Shown here: piece after piece, positions 16,514-24,750 of the stretch
How positions within the stretch are numbered: the first letter of the stretch is position 1
Layout: every line of letters starts with the position of its first letter
NCBI RefSeq assembly: GCF_014489635.1
Contig: NZ_CP060828.1
Coordinates: 5,388,501 to 5,452,500, forward strand
Length of the DNA: 64,000 nt
DNA from: Streptomyces roseirectus
GTDB lineage: Bacteria; Actinomycetota; Actinomycetes; Streptomycetales; Streptomycetaceae
Reading direction: 5' to 3'
The notes under the pieces: generated by a model
What the model saw: the letters and a program-made list of their open reading frames with translations, nothing else
Told to the model about the DNA's origin: nothing
Database searches by the model: none
Position numbers and translations under genes: made by a program

Positions 16514-18895
16514 CTACGCCGGATACCGGCGGTCCACCCACCGCCACGCGACCTCCAGGACCGCCGAGGCCGCCACGGCGATCCCCACCGCGATCCACGG
16601 CATCGTCGTCCCCACCAGCTTCAGGGCGAAGAAGTGCTGGAGCCAGGGCACGGCGAGGACGACGAGGAAGGCGAGGCCCATCGTGGCCACCAGCAGGATC
16701 CGCCACCAGGTGTAGGGGCGGGCCACGATCGCGAGCACCCACATCGAGACGAGGAACAGGGTGAGCGTCGCCGCGCTGGTCTCGGCGTCCAACGCGTCGG
16801 CGCCGGTGTAGTAGTGACGGGCCATCAGATACGTCACGAAGGTTGCGACGGCCGCGATGACACCACCCGGGATCGAGTACCGCATCACGCGCCGCACGAA
16901 GTGGGGCCGCGCACGCTCCTTGTTGGGCGCGAGCGCGAGGAAGAACGCGGGGACACCGATCGTCAGCGTCGACAGCAACGTCAAGTGCCGTGGCAGGAAC
17001 GGGTATTCGACCTGCCAGCAGACCACGAGCAGCGCGAGCAGCACCGAGTAGACGGTCTTGACGAGGAACAGCGTTGCGACGCGCGTGATGTTCCCGATGA
17101 CCCGTCGACCCTCCGCGACGACCGAAGGCAGCGTCGCGAAGCTGTTGTTGAGCAGCACGATCTGGGCGACGGCCCGCGTCGCCTCGGACCCCGAGCCCAT
17201 CGCGACCCCGATGTCCGCGTCCTTCAGCGCGAGGACGTCGTTCACCCCGTCGCCGGTCATCGCGACGGTGTGACCCCGCGACTGGAGCGCGGCGACCATC
17301 TCGCGCTTCTGCTGGGGAGTGACCCGCCCGAACACCGTGTTCTCGTCCAGCGACTCGGCCATCTCCTGCTGCGCGGCGGGGAGTTGGCGTGCGTCCACGG
17401 CCGATCCGGACAGGCCGAGCTTGCCCGCTACCGCGCCGACGGACACCGCGTTGTCCCCGGAGATGACCTTCGCCTGGACGTTCTGCTCCGCGAAGTACCG
17501 CAGCGTGTCCGCCGCGTCGGGCCGCAGCCGCTGCTCCAGCACGACGAGCGCGGCCGGTTCGACGCCGACGGCCACCTCGGGATCGTCCAGATCGCGCGCC
17601 GTGCGCGCCAACAGCAGGACGCGCAGGCCCTGTTCGTTGAGGCGTTCGGTCTCCGCGAGGGCGGGGTCGGCCGCCGTCAGCAGGACGTCCGGCGCGCCCA
17701 GCAGCCAGGTGCTGGACTCGCCCTCGGCCTCGCCGAAGCTCGCGCCGCTGTACTTGCGGGCGGAGGAGAAGGGCAGCGACTCGGTGCAGCGCCAGCCCTC
17801 CGCGGCCGGGTAGGCGTCGATCACGGCCTGCAGCGAGGCGTTGGGACGCGGGTCCGACTCGCCCAGGGCGCCCAGGACTTGGCGCACGTACGGCTCGGCG
17901 TAGCCGTCGAGGGCGCGCAGTTCGGTGACGTCCATGCCGCCCTCGGTGAGGGTGCCGGTCTTGTCGAGGCAGACCGTGTCGACGCGGGCGAGCCCTTCGA
18001 TCGCCGGCAACTCCTGGACAAGGCACTGCTGTCGGCCCAGCCGGATGACGCCGATCGCGAAGGCGATCGAGGTGAGCAGCACCAGCCCCTCGGGGACCAT
18101 CGGGACGATGCCGCCGATCGTGCGGGCGACGGAGTCCTTGAAGTCGTTCTCCTTGACGACGAGTTGGGTGATGACGAGGCCGATCGCGGCCGGAATCATC
18201 ATCCACGTCACGTACTTGAGGATCGTCGAGATACCGGTGCGCAGTTCGGAGTGGACCAGCGTGAACCGGGACGCCTCCTCGGCGAGTTGGGCCGCGTACG
18301 CCTCGCGGCCGACCTTCGTCGCCCGGAACGCGCCACCGCCGGCCACCACGAAACTCCCCGACATCACCTGGTCGCCGGGGCGTTTGACGACCGGGTCCGC
18401 CTCGCCGGTCAGCAGCGACTCGTCGATCTCCAGGCCGTCGGACTCGACGCAGACGCCGTCCACGACGACCTTGTCACCGGGGCCGATCTCGATCAGGTCG
18501 TCGAGCACGATCTCCGAGGTGCCGACCTCGACGGCCGCGCCGTCCCGCCGGACCGTCGGCCGCGCCTCGCCGATCACCGCGAGGGAGTCCAGCGTCTTCT
18601 TGGCCCGCCACTCCTGGATGATGCCGATCCCGGTGTTCGCGAGGATCACGAACCCGAACAGGCCGTCCTGGATGGGCGCCACGACCAGGGTGATCAGCCA
18701 GAGCACGCCGATGATCGCGTTGAACCGGGTGAAGACGTTCGCCCGGACGATCTCCCCGAACGAACGGCTGCTGCGGACCGGGACGTCGTTGACCTCGCCG
18801 CGCGCGACGCGCTCCGCGACCTCGGCAGTGGTCAGCCCGCTCGCCGGTGGCGCCGGGGCTACGGGTGCGGCGTCCGCCGCGTCGGTGTGGGCCAT
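16514..18895 (-). CDS. Cation-translocating P-type ATPase, CtpE-like
   Basis: The 793-residue protein contains the actuator motif LTGEAD, the phosphorylation motif DKTGTLT, and the hinge motif TGDGVND. About ten membrane spans are arranged as 4 + 6, as in type II ATPases. Length and absence of N-terminal metal-binding domains agree with the mycobacterial CtpE group, reported as calcium transporters. That substrate is an inference here. It ends at the shared terminator and starts divergently from nothing close, with DUF2530 upstream on the same strand. Confidence 0.88.
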   Translation of the reverse strand: MAHTDAADAAPVAPAPPASGLTTAEVAERVARGEVNDVPVRSSRSFGEIVRANVFTRFNAIIGVLWLITLVVAPIQDGLFGFVILANTGIGIIQEWRAKKTLDSLAVIGEARPTVRRDGAAVEVGTSEIVLDDLIEIGPGDKVVVDGVCVESDGLEIDESLLTGEADPVVKRPGDQVMSGSFVVAGGGAFRATKVGREAYAAQLAEEASRFTLVHSELRTGISTILKYVTWMMIPAAIGLVITQLVVKENDFKDSVARTIGGIVPMVPEGLVLLTSIAFAIGVIRLGRQQCLVQELPAIEGLARVDTVCLDKTGTLTEGGMDVTELRALDGYAEPYVRQVLGALGESDPRPNASLQAVIDAYPAAEGWRCTESLPFSSARKYSGASFGEAEGESSTWLLGAPDVLLTAADPALAETERLNEQGLRVLLLARTARDLDDPEVAVGVEPAALVVLEQRLRPDAADTLRYFAEQNVQAKVISGDNAVSVGAVAGKLGLSGSAVDARQLPAAQQEMAESLDENTVFGRVTPQQKREMVAALQSRGHTVAMTGDGVNDVLALKDADIGVAMGSGSEATRAVAQIVLLNNSFATLPSVVAEGRRVIGNITRVATLFLVKTVYSVLLALLVVCWQVEYPFLPRHLTLLSTLTIGVPAFFLALAPNKERARPHFVRRVMRYSIPGGVIAAVATFVTYLMARHYYTGADALDAETSAATLTLFLVSMWVLAIVARPYTWWRILLVATMGLAFLVVLAVPWLQHFFALKLVGTTMPWIAVGIAVAASAVLEVAWRWVDRRYPA

Positions 18896-18998
18896 GCCAA
18901 CGACGGTACGTGCGGATCGCCCCGTTCACCCGCCGAAGGCCCCGAAGATCCGACTCGGGTAGGAGGCGTGTAGTGCCCTGGTTGTACGGGGTGTCACC

Positions 18999-19072
18999 CA
19001 GGGGACCGGCCCGGGGCGCCCGTACTGCCCCGGGGGTGCCCGTACTACCCCGGGGGCACCCGTACTACTCGG
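18999..19072. repeat. 20-bp tandem repeat containing CCCGTACTAC, spanning a stop codon
   Basis: Two full 20-bp units (19019-19038 and 19039-19058) start CCCGTACT and end in CCCCGGGGG plus two bases. A third partial unit lies at 19059-19072. The TAG stop of the DUF2530 gene falls inside the GTACTAC core of the last unit. Confidence 0.8.
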
Positions 19073-19340
19073 AGGCCGCCGCCGACTCCTCCTCAAGCGC
19101 CGCGTGCCGTTTGATCGCCGCGTCGCGCCTGCGGACGATCCAGGTGCCCAGCAGGCCGAGAGCGCCGCCCGCGAGGCACGTCCACACCCACCACAGATGG
19201 CCGTGGTCCTCGTACCACCCGTAGAACGGAAGCTGTACGAGGAAGAGGACGAACCACAGGATCGTGCCGCCGGTGATGGTCGCGACCACGGGCCCCTCCA
19301 GGGGCTCCGGCGCCTCGTGCTTCGGGGTCCACTTCGCCAT
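19065..19340 (-). CDS. DUF2530 small membrane protein
   Basis: The 91-residue protein has two hydrophobic segments (about 22-42 and 50-68) flanked by an acidic N-terminus and a basic RRRDAAIKRHAALEEE tail, the layout of DUF2530. The conserved Trp-rich central sequence YGWYEDHGHLWWVW supports it. Function unknown. It is divergent from the NCS2 permease. Confidence 0.82.
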   Translation of the reverse strand: MAKWTPKHEAPEPLEGPVVATITGGTILWFVLFLVQLPFYGWYEDHGHLWWVWTCLAGGALGLLGTWIVRRRDAAIKRHAALEEESAAASE

Positions 19341-19456
19341 GGCCTTAGCTTACGAGGCGATTACATCTACGCGCGGAGATGGTTGTTTCCGTCGTCATAT
19401 GTTCATACTGAAACCGATTACACGTGACCGCTTCCAGTCGTAGGAACCACCAAACG

Positions 19457-20863
19457 ATGTCTACCCCGACCACCGGCGCAGTCGACCGCTACTTCAGGAT
19501 CTCCGAACGCGGCAGCACGCTGTCCCGGGAGGTTCGGGGCGGTTTCGCCACCTTCTTCGCGATGGCGTACATCATCGTGCTCAATCCGATCATTCTCGGA
19601 AGCGCGAAGGACATGTACGGGCATCAGCTGGACAACGGCCAGCTGGTCACCGCGACCTGCCTCACCGCCGCGCTCACCACGCTGCTCATGGGCGTCATCG
19701 GCAACGTGCCGATCGCGCTCGCCGCGGGCCTCGGCGTCAACTCCGTCGTCGCGCTCCAGCTCGCGCCGCGGATGTCCTGGCCGGACGCGATGGGGATGGT
19801 CGTCCTCGCCGGTCTGATCGTCATGCTGCTGGTCGCGACCGGGCTGCGCGAGCGGGTCATGAACGCGGTGCCGTTCGGGCTGCGCAAGGCGATCTCGATC
19901 GGTATCGGCCTGTTCATCATGCTGATCGGGCTCGTCGACTCCGGGTTCGTCACCCGCATCCCCGACGTCGCCCGGACGACCGTGCCGCTCCAGCTCGGCA
20001 CCGGCGGGCACCTTACGGGATGGCCCGTACTGGTCTTCGTGCTCGGCGCGCTGCTCACCCTCGCCCTGATCGTCCGCAAGGTGCCGGGCGCGATCCTCAT
20101 CTCCATCGTCGCCATGACCGTCCTCGCGATGATCATCGAGGCGGTCGTACACGTGCAGTCCTGGGGTCTGACGACCCCGAAGTGGCCGGGCAACCCCGTA
20201 GCCACCCCCGACTTCGGGCTGATCGGCAAGGTCAGCCTTTTCGGTGGGTTCAGCGAGGTCGGCGTCCTGACGGGGATCCTCTTCGTCTTCACCGTCCTGC
20301 TGTCCTGCTTCTTCGACGCCATGGGCACGATCATGGGCGTCTCGGACGAGGCGAAGCTGACCGACGCGTCCGGTCAGATGCCGGGGATCAACAAGGTCCT
20401 GTTCGTCGACGGCATCGCCGTCGCCGCCGGTGGCGCGACCTCCTCCTCGGCCACGACCTGCTTCGTCGAGTCCACCGCCGGGGTCGGCGAGGGCGCGCGG
20501 ACCGGCTTCGCGAACCTCGTCACCGGCGCGCTCTTCGCCGTCGCGCTGTTCCTCACGCCGGTCGCGACGATGGTGCCCTCGCAGGCCGCGACGCCCGCGC
20601 TGCTCGCGGTCGGGTTCCTGATCCTCGCGGGCTCGGTCAAGGAGATCGACTGGGCCGACCACACCATCGCGATCCCGGCCTTCATCACCATGGTGATGAT
20701 GCCGTTCACCTACTCCATCACCAACGGCATCGGCATGGGCTTCATCGCCTTCGCCGTCCTGCGCCTGGCGGCGGGCCGGGGCCGGGAGGTGCCGGTGGCG
20801 ATGTACGTGGTGGCCGCGGTGTTCGGGTTCTACTACCTGATGCCGGCCCTGGGTCTTACCTGA
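19457..20863 (+). CDS. NCS2-family purine permease (AzgA-like)
   Basis: The ATG at 19457 gives 468 residues; the same frame opens at 19424 but has no SD. The protein begins with STLSREVRGGFATFFAMAYI, typical of the AzgA/PbuG branch that imports adenine, guanine or hypoxanthine with protons. It has about 13-14 membrane segments. The motif CFFDAMGTIMG and the following SSATTCFVESTAGVGEGARTG region match the conserved NCS2 substrate and motif segments. Exact purine specificity cannot be assigned. Confidence 0.92.
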   Translation: MSTPTTGAVDRYFRISERGSTLSREVRGGFATFFAMAYIIVLNPIILGSAKDMYGHQLDNGQLVTATCLTAALTTLLMGVIGNVPIALAAGLGVNSVVALQLAPRMSWPDAMGMVVLAGLIVMLLVATGLRERVMNAVPFGLRKAISIGIGLFIMLIGLVDSGFVTRIPDVARTTVPLQLGTGGHLTGWPVLVFVLGALLTLALIVRKVPGAILISIVAMTVLAMIIEAVVHVQSWGLTTPKWPGNPVATPDFGLIGKVSLFGGFSEVGVLTGILFVFTVLLSCFFDAMGTIMGVSDEAKLTDASGQMPGINKVLFVDGIAVAAGGATSSSATTCFVESTAGVGEGARTGFANLVTGALFAVALFLTPVATMVPSQAATPALLAVGFLILAGSVKEIDWADHTIAIPAFITMVMMPFTYSITNGIGMGFIAFAVLRLAAGRGREVPVAMYVVAAVFGFYYLMPALGLT

Positions 20864-20914
20864 GGTAGTACTTCAGGGCGGGTAGTACCTCAGGGCAGGT
20901 AGTACCTCAGGGTC
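20864..20914. repeat. 17-bp tandem repeat GGTAGTAC(C/T)TCAGGG
   Basis: Three consecutive 17-bp units at 20864, 20881 and 20898 start one base after the NCS2 stop codon and run to the stop of the convergent RHH gene. Each contains GGTA-G-TAC(C/T), an interrupted palindrome. Confidence 0.85.
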
Positions 20915-21095
20915 AGGTGAGCCCGTAGAACTTCTCCGTCTCCTCGACGGCGGCCTGGAACCGCTCGTCGAAGTCATCGCGAACGAGCGTCCGGACGACA
21001 TAGTCCTGGACGCTCATTCCTCTTCTGGCCGCGTGCTGCCGGAGCCGTTCGAGCAGGTCGTGGTCTATTCGCAGGCTGAGCACTGTGGTCCCCAT
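20913..21095 (-). CDS. Ribbon-helix-helix DNA-binding protein (antitoxin-like)
   Basis: The 60-residue protein has the RHH pattern: a beta strand TTVLSLRIDHDL, a helix with LLERLRQHAARRG, then MSVQDYVVRTLV, and an acidic tail ending EETEKFYGLT. Such MetJ/Arc-type proteins are often antitoxins or small repressors. No toxin gene is adjacent, so this may be an orphan. It converges with the NCS2 gene. Confidence 0.75.
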   Translation of the reverse strand: MGTTVLSLRIDHDLLERLRQHAARRGMSVQDYVVRTLVRDDFDERFQAAVEETEKFYGLT

Positions 21096-21245
21096 GGGTA
21101 CGAGGGTCGCGGCACGGTTCGGGGTGATGGGAGGGCTTCTGGGGCCCTGTCACCCGTATGAGTGAAAAAGTGCTGTGGGGGCGGCCAGTGGTGGGTATCA
21201 CGGGCGGCTCGGCGCGCCCGACTGGTATTTAGCGAGAGTAATGAG

Positions 21246-21254
21246 TTAGGCTAA
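21246..21254. promoter_or_regulatory. Small inverted repeat TTAG-G-CTAA before the MarR gene
   Basis: TTAGGCTAA lies 5 bp before the marR start and contains a possible -10 (TAGGCT). It could be the autoregulatory operator. It also resembles the core of iron-box sequences, but the flanks do not match. Confidence 0.3.
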
Positions 21255-21259
21255 GAAAC

Positions 21260-21697
21260 ATGCCGGACCTCACCCACGACGACGACGCTGCCGCCGTGAA
21301 CGACCTCAGATCGGCCGTCATGCGGCTCTCCCGCAGGCTGAAGCACCAGCGGGTCGACGAATCGCTGAGCCCCACCGAGATGTCGGTGCTCGGCACGCTG
21401 TCGCGCTGCGGCAGCGCCACCCCGGGCGAACTCGCCCGCAAGGAGCACGTCCAGCCGCCGTCGATGACCCGCATCGTCGCGCTGCTGGAGGCCAAGGGGC
21501 TCGTCAGCCTGGAGCCGCACCCCGAGGACCGGCGCCAGAAGGTAGTCACCCAGACCGAGCAGGCCGAAAGCATGCTGGAACAGAGCCGCCGCAAGCGGAA
21601 CGCGTTCCTCGCCGGCCTGGCGGAAGAGCTCGACGACGACGAGTGGGCGAAGCTCAAGGCCGCCGCCCCCGTGCTGGAGAAGCTCGCGCATCTATAG
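21260..21697 (+). CDS. MarR-family transcriptional regulator
   Basis: The 145-residue protein has the MarR winged helix: LSPTEMSVLGTLSRCG, then ATPGELARKEHVQPPSMTRIVALLEAKGL, and the wing HPEDRRQKVVTQT. It sits 24 bp upstream of an MFS exporter gene on the same strand, the standard arrangement of a repressor that senses a drug-like ligand and controls its efflux pump. Confidence 0.93.
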   Translation: MPDLTHDDDAAAVNDLRSAVMRLSRRLKHQRVDESLSPTEMSVLGTLSRCGSATPGELARKEHVQPPSMTRIVALLEAKGLVSLEPHPEDRRQKVVTQTEQAESMLEQSRRKRNAFLAGLAEELDDDEWAKLKAAAPVLEKLAHL

Positions 21698-21721
21698 GCA
21701 GGCACAAGGAGGCGAACCGTT

Positions 21722-23185
21722 TTGAGTTCGGGACCCGGAGCAGACTCCGCACCCGCACCGACCCGTACGACCCCGGAGGGACCTCCGGGGGACACCAGCG
21801 GTACCCGTAATACCAGCGGTACCCGTAGTACCGGCAGTCCCCGTAGTACCGGCAGTACCCGTAATACCCGTAGTACCTCCGGCGCCGCCGAGCCGGTTCG
21901 CAAGGCGTCGATGTTCAGCTCGCTGAAGGTCCGCAACTACCGGCTCTTCTTCCTCGGCCAGGTCGTCTCCAACATCGGCACCTGGATGCAGCGCATCGCC
22001 CAGGACTGGCTCGTCCTCAGCCTCACCGGCTCCGCGACGGCCGTCGGCGTCACCACCGCGCTCCAGTTCCTGCCGATGCTCCTGTTCGGGCTGTACGGCG
22101 GCGTCCTGGTCGACCGGCTCCCCAAGCGCCGGACCCTGCTCGTCACGCAGTCGGCGATGGGCCTCGCCGGCGTCGCGCTCGCCGCGCTGACGCTCTCCGG
22201 CCACGTCCAGGTGTGGCACGTGTACGTCGCCGCCTTCGCCGTGGGCCTCGCGACGGTCGTCGACAACCCCGCGCGCCAGTCGTTCGTCTCCGAGATGGTC
22301 GGCGCGGACCAGCTGCAGAACGCGGTCAGCCTGAACTCCGCGAACTTCCAGTCCGCGCGGCTCGTCGGGCCCGCCGTCGCCGGTCTGATGATCACCGGCG
22401 TGGGCACCGGCTGGGCGTTCCTCTTCAACGGGCTCTCCTTCGTCGCGCCGATCGCCGGACTGCTCCTCATGCGCGCGCGTGAGCTGCACGCCGTCGAGCG
22501 CGCGCCGCGCGGGAAGGGGCAGTTGCGCGAGGGGCTGCGCTATGTCGCCGGGCGGCCCCACCTGATCTGGACGATCGCGCTGGTCGGGTTCGTCGGCACG
22601 TTCGGGTTCAACTTCCCCGTCTACCTCTCCGCGTTCGCCGACGACGTCTTCCACGCGGGCGCCGGGTCGTACAGCCTCTTCAACACGCTGATGGCCGTCG
22701 GCTCGCTGGCCGGCGCGCTGCTCGCCGCGCGGCGCGGGACCTCGCGGATGCGGGTGCTGATCGGGGCGGCCGTCGCCTTCGGCGCGATCGAGGTCGTCGC
22801 CGCGTTCGCGCCCTCGCTGTGGGTGTTCGCGCTGTTCATGATCCCGCTCGGGATGTTCGGGATGACCGTCAACGTCACCGCGAACACCGGGATCCAGCTC
22901 TCCACGGATCCCGCGATGCGGGGGCGCGTCATGGCCCTCTACATGATGGTCTTCCTCGGCGGATCGCCGGTCGGCGCGCCCATCGCCGGCTGGATCACCG
23001 ACGCGTACGGGGTGCGTGCGGGATTGGCCGTAGGGGGCGCGATCGCCCTCCTGGCCGCCGTCACGATCGGGCTGGTGCTGACTCGTGTCGGCGGGTTCCG
23101 ATTGTCGTTCGGGTGGCACGGGGGGCATCCGCGGGTGCGGTTCGTGCCTCGGGCCGAGTCGGCGGGGTTGGCCCGAGCGGCTTGA
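21722..23185 (+). CDS. MFS efflux transporter with repeat-expanded N-terminus
   Basis: A TTG start at 21722 has a perfect AAGGAGG SD at about 21706, and the product is 487 residues. Residues 1-60 are a hydrophilic Ser/Thr/Gly/Arg tail containing an in-frame hexapeptide repeat. The remainder has about 12 membrane spans and MFS features (DRLPKRRTLL between TM2 and TM3, plus GTWMQRIAQDWLV of the MFS_3/enterobactin-exporter-like group). It is probably co-transcribed with marR and exports a small molecule. Confidence 0.9.
   Translation: MSSGPGADSAPAPTRTTPEGPPGDTSGTRNTSGTRSTGSPRSTGSTRNTRSTSGAAEPVRKASMFSSLKVRNYRLFFLGQVVSNIGTWMQRIAQDWLVLSLTGSATAVGVTTALQFLPMLLFGLYGGVLVDRLPKRRTLLVTQSAMGLAGVALAALTLSGHVQVWHVYVAAFAVGLATVVDNPARQSFVSEMVGADQLQNAVSLNSANFQSARLVGPAVAGLMITGVGTGWAFLFNGLSFVAPIAGLLLMRARELHAVERAPRGKGQLREGLRYVAGRPHLIWTIALVGFVGTFGFNFPVYLSAFADDVFHAGAGSYSLFNTLMAVGSLAGALLAARRGTSRMRVLIGAAVAFGAIEVVAAFAPSLWVFALFMIPLGMFGMTVNVTANTGIQLSTDPAMRGRVMALYMMVFLGGSPVGAPIAGWITDAYGVRAGLAVGGAIALLAAVTIGLVLTRVGGFRLSFGWHGGHPRVRFVPRAESAGLARAA
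21792..21863 (+). repeat. 18-bp in-frame tandem repeat at the MFS N-terminus
   Basis: Four 18-bp units at 21792, 21810, 21828 and 21846, each ending in CCCGTA, encode variants of the hexapeptide TSGTRN. A partial fifth unit follows to 21877. The GTAGTACC word occurs at unit junctions. Confidence 0.85.
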
Positions 23186-23280
23186 GAGGGGGGCGGGGGC
23201 GTACCCGTACTACTTCAGGGGGCGGGGGCGTACCCGTACTACTTCAGAGGTGGCGGGGGTGTACCCGTACGACTTGAGAG
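23181..23280. repeat. ~30-bp imperfect tandem repeat at the MFS 3' end
   Basis: Three units (23181-23212, 23213-23241, 23242-23272) and a partial fourth begin CTT(G/C)AG and end in GTACCCGTAC(T/G)A, joined by a G-rich spacer. The MFS stop codon TGA lies in the first unit. Confidence 0.8.
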
Positions 23281-23328
23281 GGGCCGCCCCTACCCCGTAC
23301 GTCCTCCCCGCTCCGGCGCCGGGGCTTC

Positions 23329-23847
23329 TCAGAGCCGGCGTTCCAGGAGCTGTCCCGGCCACGTGTCGTTCACTGTGAACGCGTGGGTCGGGGTGAAGCC
23401 GTTGGCCTCGTAGTAGGCGACGAGTTTGCGGTCGTCACCGGCGTAGCAGTCGACGCGCAGGAGGGAGACGCCCGCGTCGCGGGTCGCGTGTGCGGCGTGG
23501 GCGAGGAGGGCGCTGCCGACGCCGGTGCCCTTGAAGCGGCGGTCGCTGGCCAGCCAGTGGACGTAGCGTTCGGGCTCGCCGGGCGGTGGGAGGTGGGCGA
23601 GGTAGGCGCCGGGCGCGTCGGTGAGGGTGAGGGTGCCCGCCGGTACGCCGTCCACCTCCGCGATGTACGTCTCGCCCTCGTCCATGTACCGGGCCACCGA
23701 CTCCACCGTTCCCGGGTTCTGCGAGAGCGGCGTCGACCCCCACTGCCCCGTCCGCCCCTGCGCGGCCAGCCACGCAACGCCGCTGTCGAGCATGGCGAGT
23801 ATGACGGGGATGTCCCTAGGGGTGCCTTCTCGGATCGCGATCTCCAT
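23329..23847 (-). CDS. GNAT-family N-acetyltransferase
   Basis: The 172-residue protein is a GCN5-type acyltransferase. RRFKGTGVGSALLAHA is the acetyl-CoA-binding motif A (R/Q-x-x-G-x-G/A), and RVDCYAGDDRKLVAYYEANGF covers the C-terminal motif B. I chose the ATG at 23847 because the alignment with the family starts at MEIAIREGTPRDIP. In-frame ATGs at 23856 and 23859 are possible, and the longer frame overlaps the divergent gene. Substrate unknown. Confidence 0.85.
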   Translation of the reverse strand: MEIAIREGTPRDIPVILAMLDSGVAWLAAQGRTGQWGSTPLSQNPGTVESVARYMDEGETYIAEVDGVPAGTLTLTDAPGAYLAHLPPPGEPERYVHWLASDRRFKGTGVGSALLAHAAHATRDAGVSLLRVDCYAGDDRKLVAYYEANGFTPTHAFTVNDTWPGQLLERRL

Positions 23848-23881
23848 GCCGGCCATCATGCCGGGCGGGACAATCCCGGGT

Positions 23882-24454
23882 ATGAGACTCTTCGCCGCCG
23901 TGCTGCCTCCGGACGACGTCACCGCCGAACTCGCCTCCGTGGTGGACGAGTTGCGCGCGCTGCCGGGTGCTGAGGCGCTGCGGTGGACCGAGCGGGCGGG
24001 GTGGCACCTCACTCTCGCGTTCTACGGGGACGTCGACGAGGACACCGTTCCCGAGCTGTCGGCCCGGCTGGAGCGCGCGGCCCGGCGCAGCACGCCGTTC
24101 GGACTCGCCGTGCGCGGGGGCGGGCAGTTCGGGCACGGGCGGGTGGTGTGGGCCGGGGTGGCGGGCGAGGTGGCCGAGCTGCGGCTGCTCGCGCAGCGGG
24201 CGGAGGCGGCGGGGCGCAGGGCCGGGGTGGAGATGGGGGAGCACCGGCGGTACAAGGCCCATCTGACGCTGGCGCGCGGGCGCGACGCGGTGGACACGGG
24301 GCCGTACGCCGACGTCCTCGACCGGTTCGCCGGGCGGACGTGGCGGGTGGGGGAGCTGGCGTTGGTGCGCAGCCACCTGCCGGTGTCCGGGGTGACGGGG
24401 GAGCGGCCCCGCTATGAGGTGGCCGGGCGGTGGGCGCTCGGCGGGGCCGGTTAG
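23882..24454 (+). CDS. thpR: RNA 2',3'-cyclic phosphodiesterase (2H phosphoesterase)
   Basis: The 190-residue protein begins MRLFAAVLPP and carries the two HxTx motifs of 2H phosphoesterases, HLTL in WHLTLAFYG and HLTL in KAHLTLARG. These histidines hydrolyse 2',3'-cyclic phosphate on RNA; the family was formerly called 2'-5' RNA ligase. The start is an ATG at 23882, only 34 bp from the divergent GNAT gene. The cytoplasmic role in bacteria is poorly defined. Confidence 0.92.
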   Translation: MRLFAAVLPPDDVTAELASVVDELRALPGAEALRWTERAGWHLTLAFYGDVDEDTVPELSARLERAARRSTPFGLAVRGGGQFGHGRVVWAGVAGEVAELRLLAQRAEAAGRRAGVEMGEHRRYKAHLTLARGRDAVDTGPYADVLDRFAGRTWRVGELALVRSHLPVSGVTGERPRYEVAGRWALGGAG

Positions 24455-24464
24455 GCTCGGTGGC

Positions 24465-24554
24465 GTGGATCCTAAGACCCGGAACCGGATCATGGCCGGT
24501 GCGCTTGTGCTGATGTTCGTCGTGGTGGCGGTGGCGGCGGCTGTGGGGAAGTGA
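24465..24554 (+). CDS. Tiny single-span membrane peptide
   Basis: A GTG at 24465 starts a 29-residue frame of VDPKTRNRIMAG followed by a single hydrophobic helix rich in Val/Ala and ending GK. It begins 10 bp after the thpR stop, in line with co-transcription, and is followed by a terminator hairpin. Short Streptomyces membrane peptides of this layout occur near transporter genes; I cannot assign it with certainty. The SD is weak. Confidence 0.5.
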   Translation: MDPKTRNRIMAGALVLMFVVVAVAAAVGK

Positions 24555-24569
24555 AGCGTCGTGGCGTGG

Positions 24570-24599
24570 CGGGGCCGCGTGCGGTGTGCGGCGGCCCCG
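24570..24599 (+). terminator. Terminator hairpin after thpR and the membrane peptide
   Basis: CGGGGCCGC at 24570-24578 pairs with GCGGCCCCG at 24591-24599 over a 12-nt loop. Confidence 0.65.
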
Positions 24600-24750
24600 C
24601 GTCTCCCCTCAGGGGCGTACGACCGGGGAGGTAGGGGGACTGCTCCGAGGTATCCCCCGTCGGCTCCGAGGCCCCCTAGGGTCTGTCGTCGTCTTCCCGT
24701 CTGCCGGGGGCGGCTCCAGTACCCGTACTACCTGCCCGTCATGACCCGTA

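Noticed and set aside
20913..21095. Toxin-antitoxin pair
   Set aside because: The RHH protein has no adjacent toxin-like gene; a cognate partner would have to be elsewhere.
21240..21260. Iron-box (DmdR) site before marR
   Set aside because: Only the central TTAGGCTAA matches; the flanks required for the 19-bp iron box are absent.
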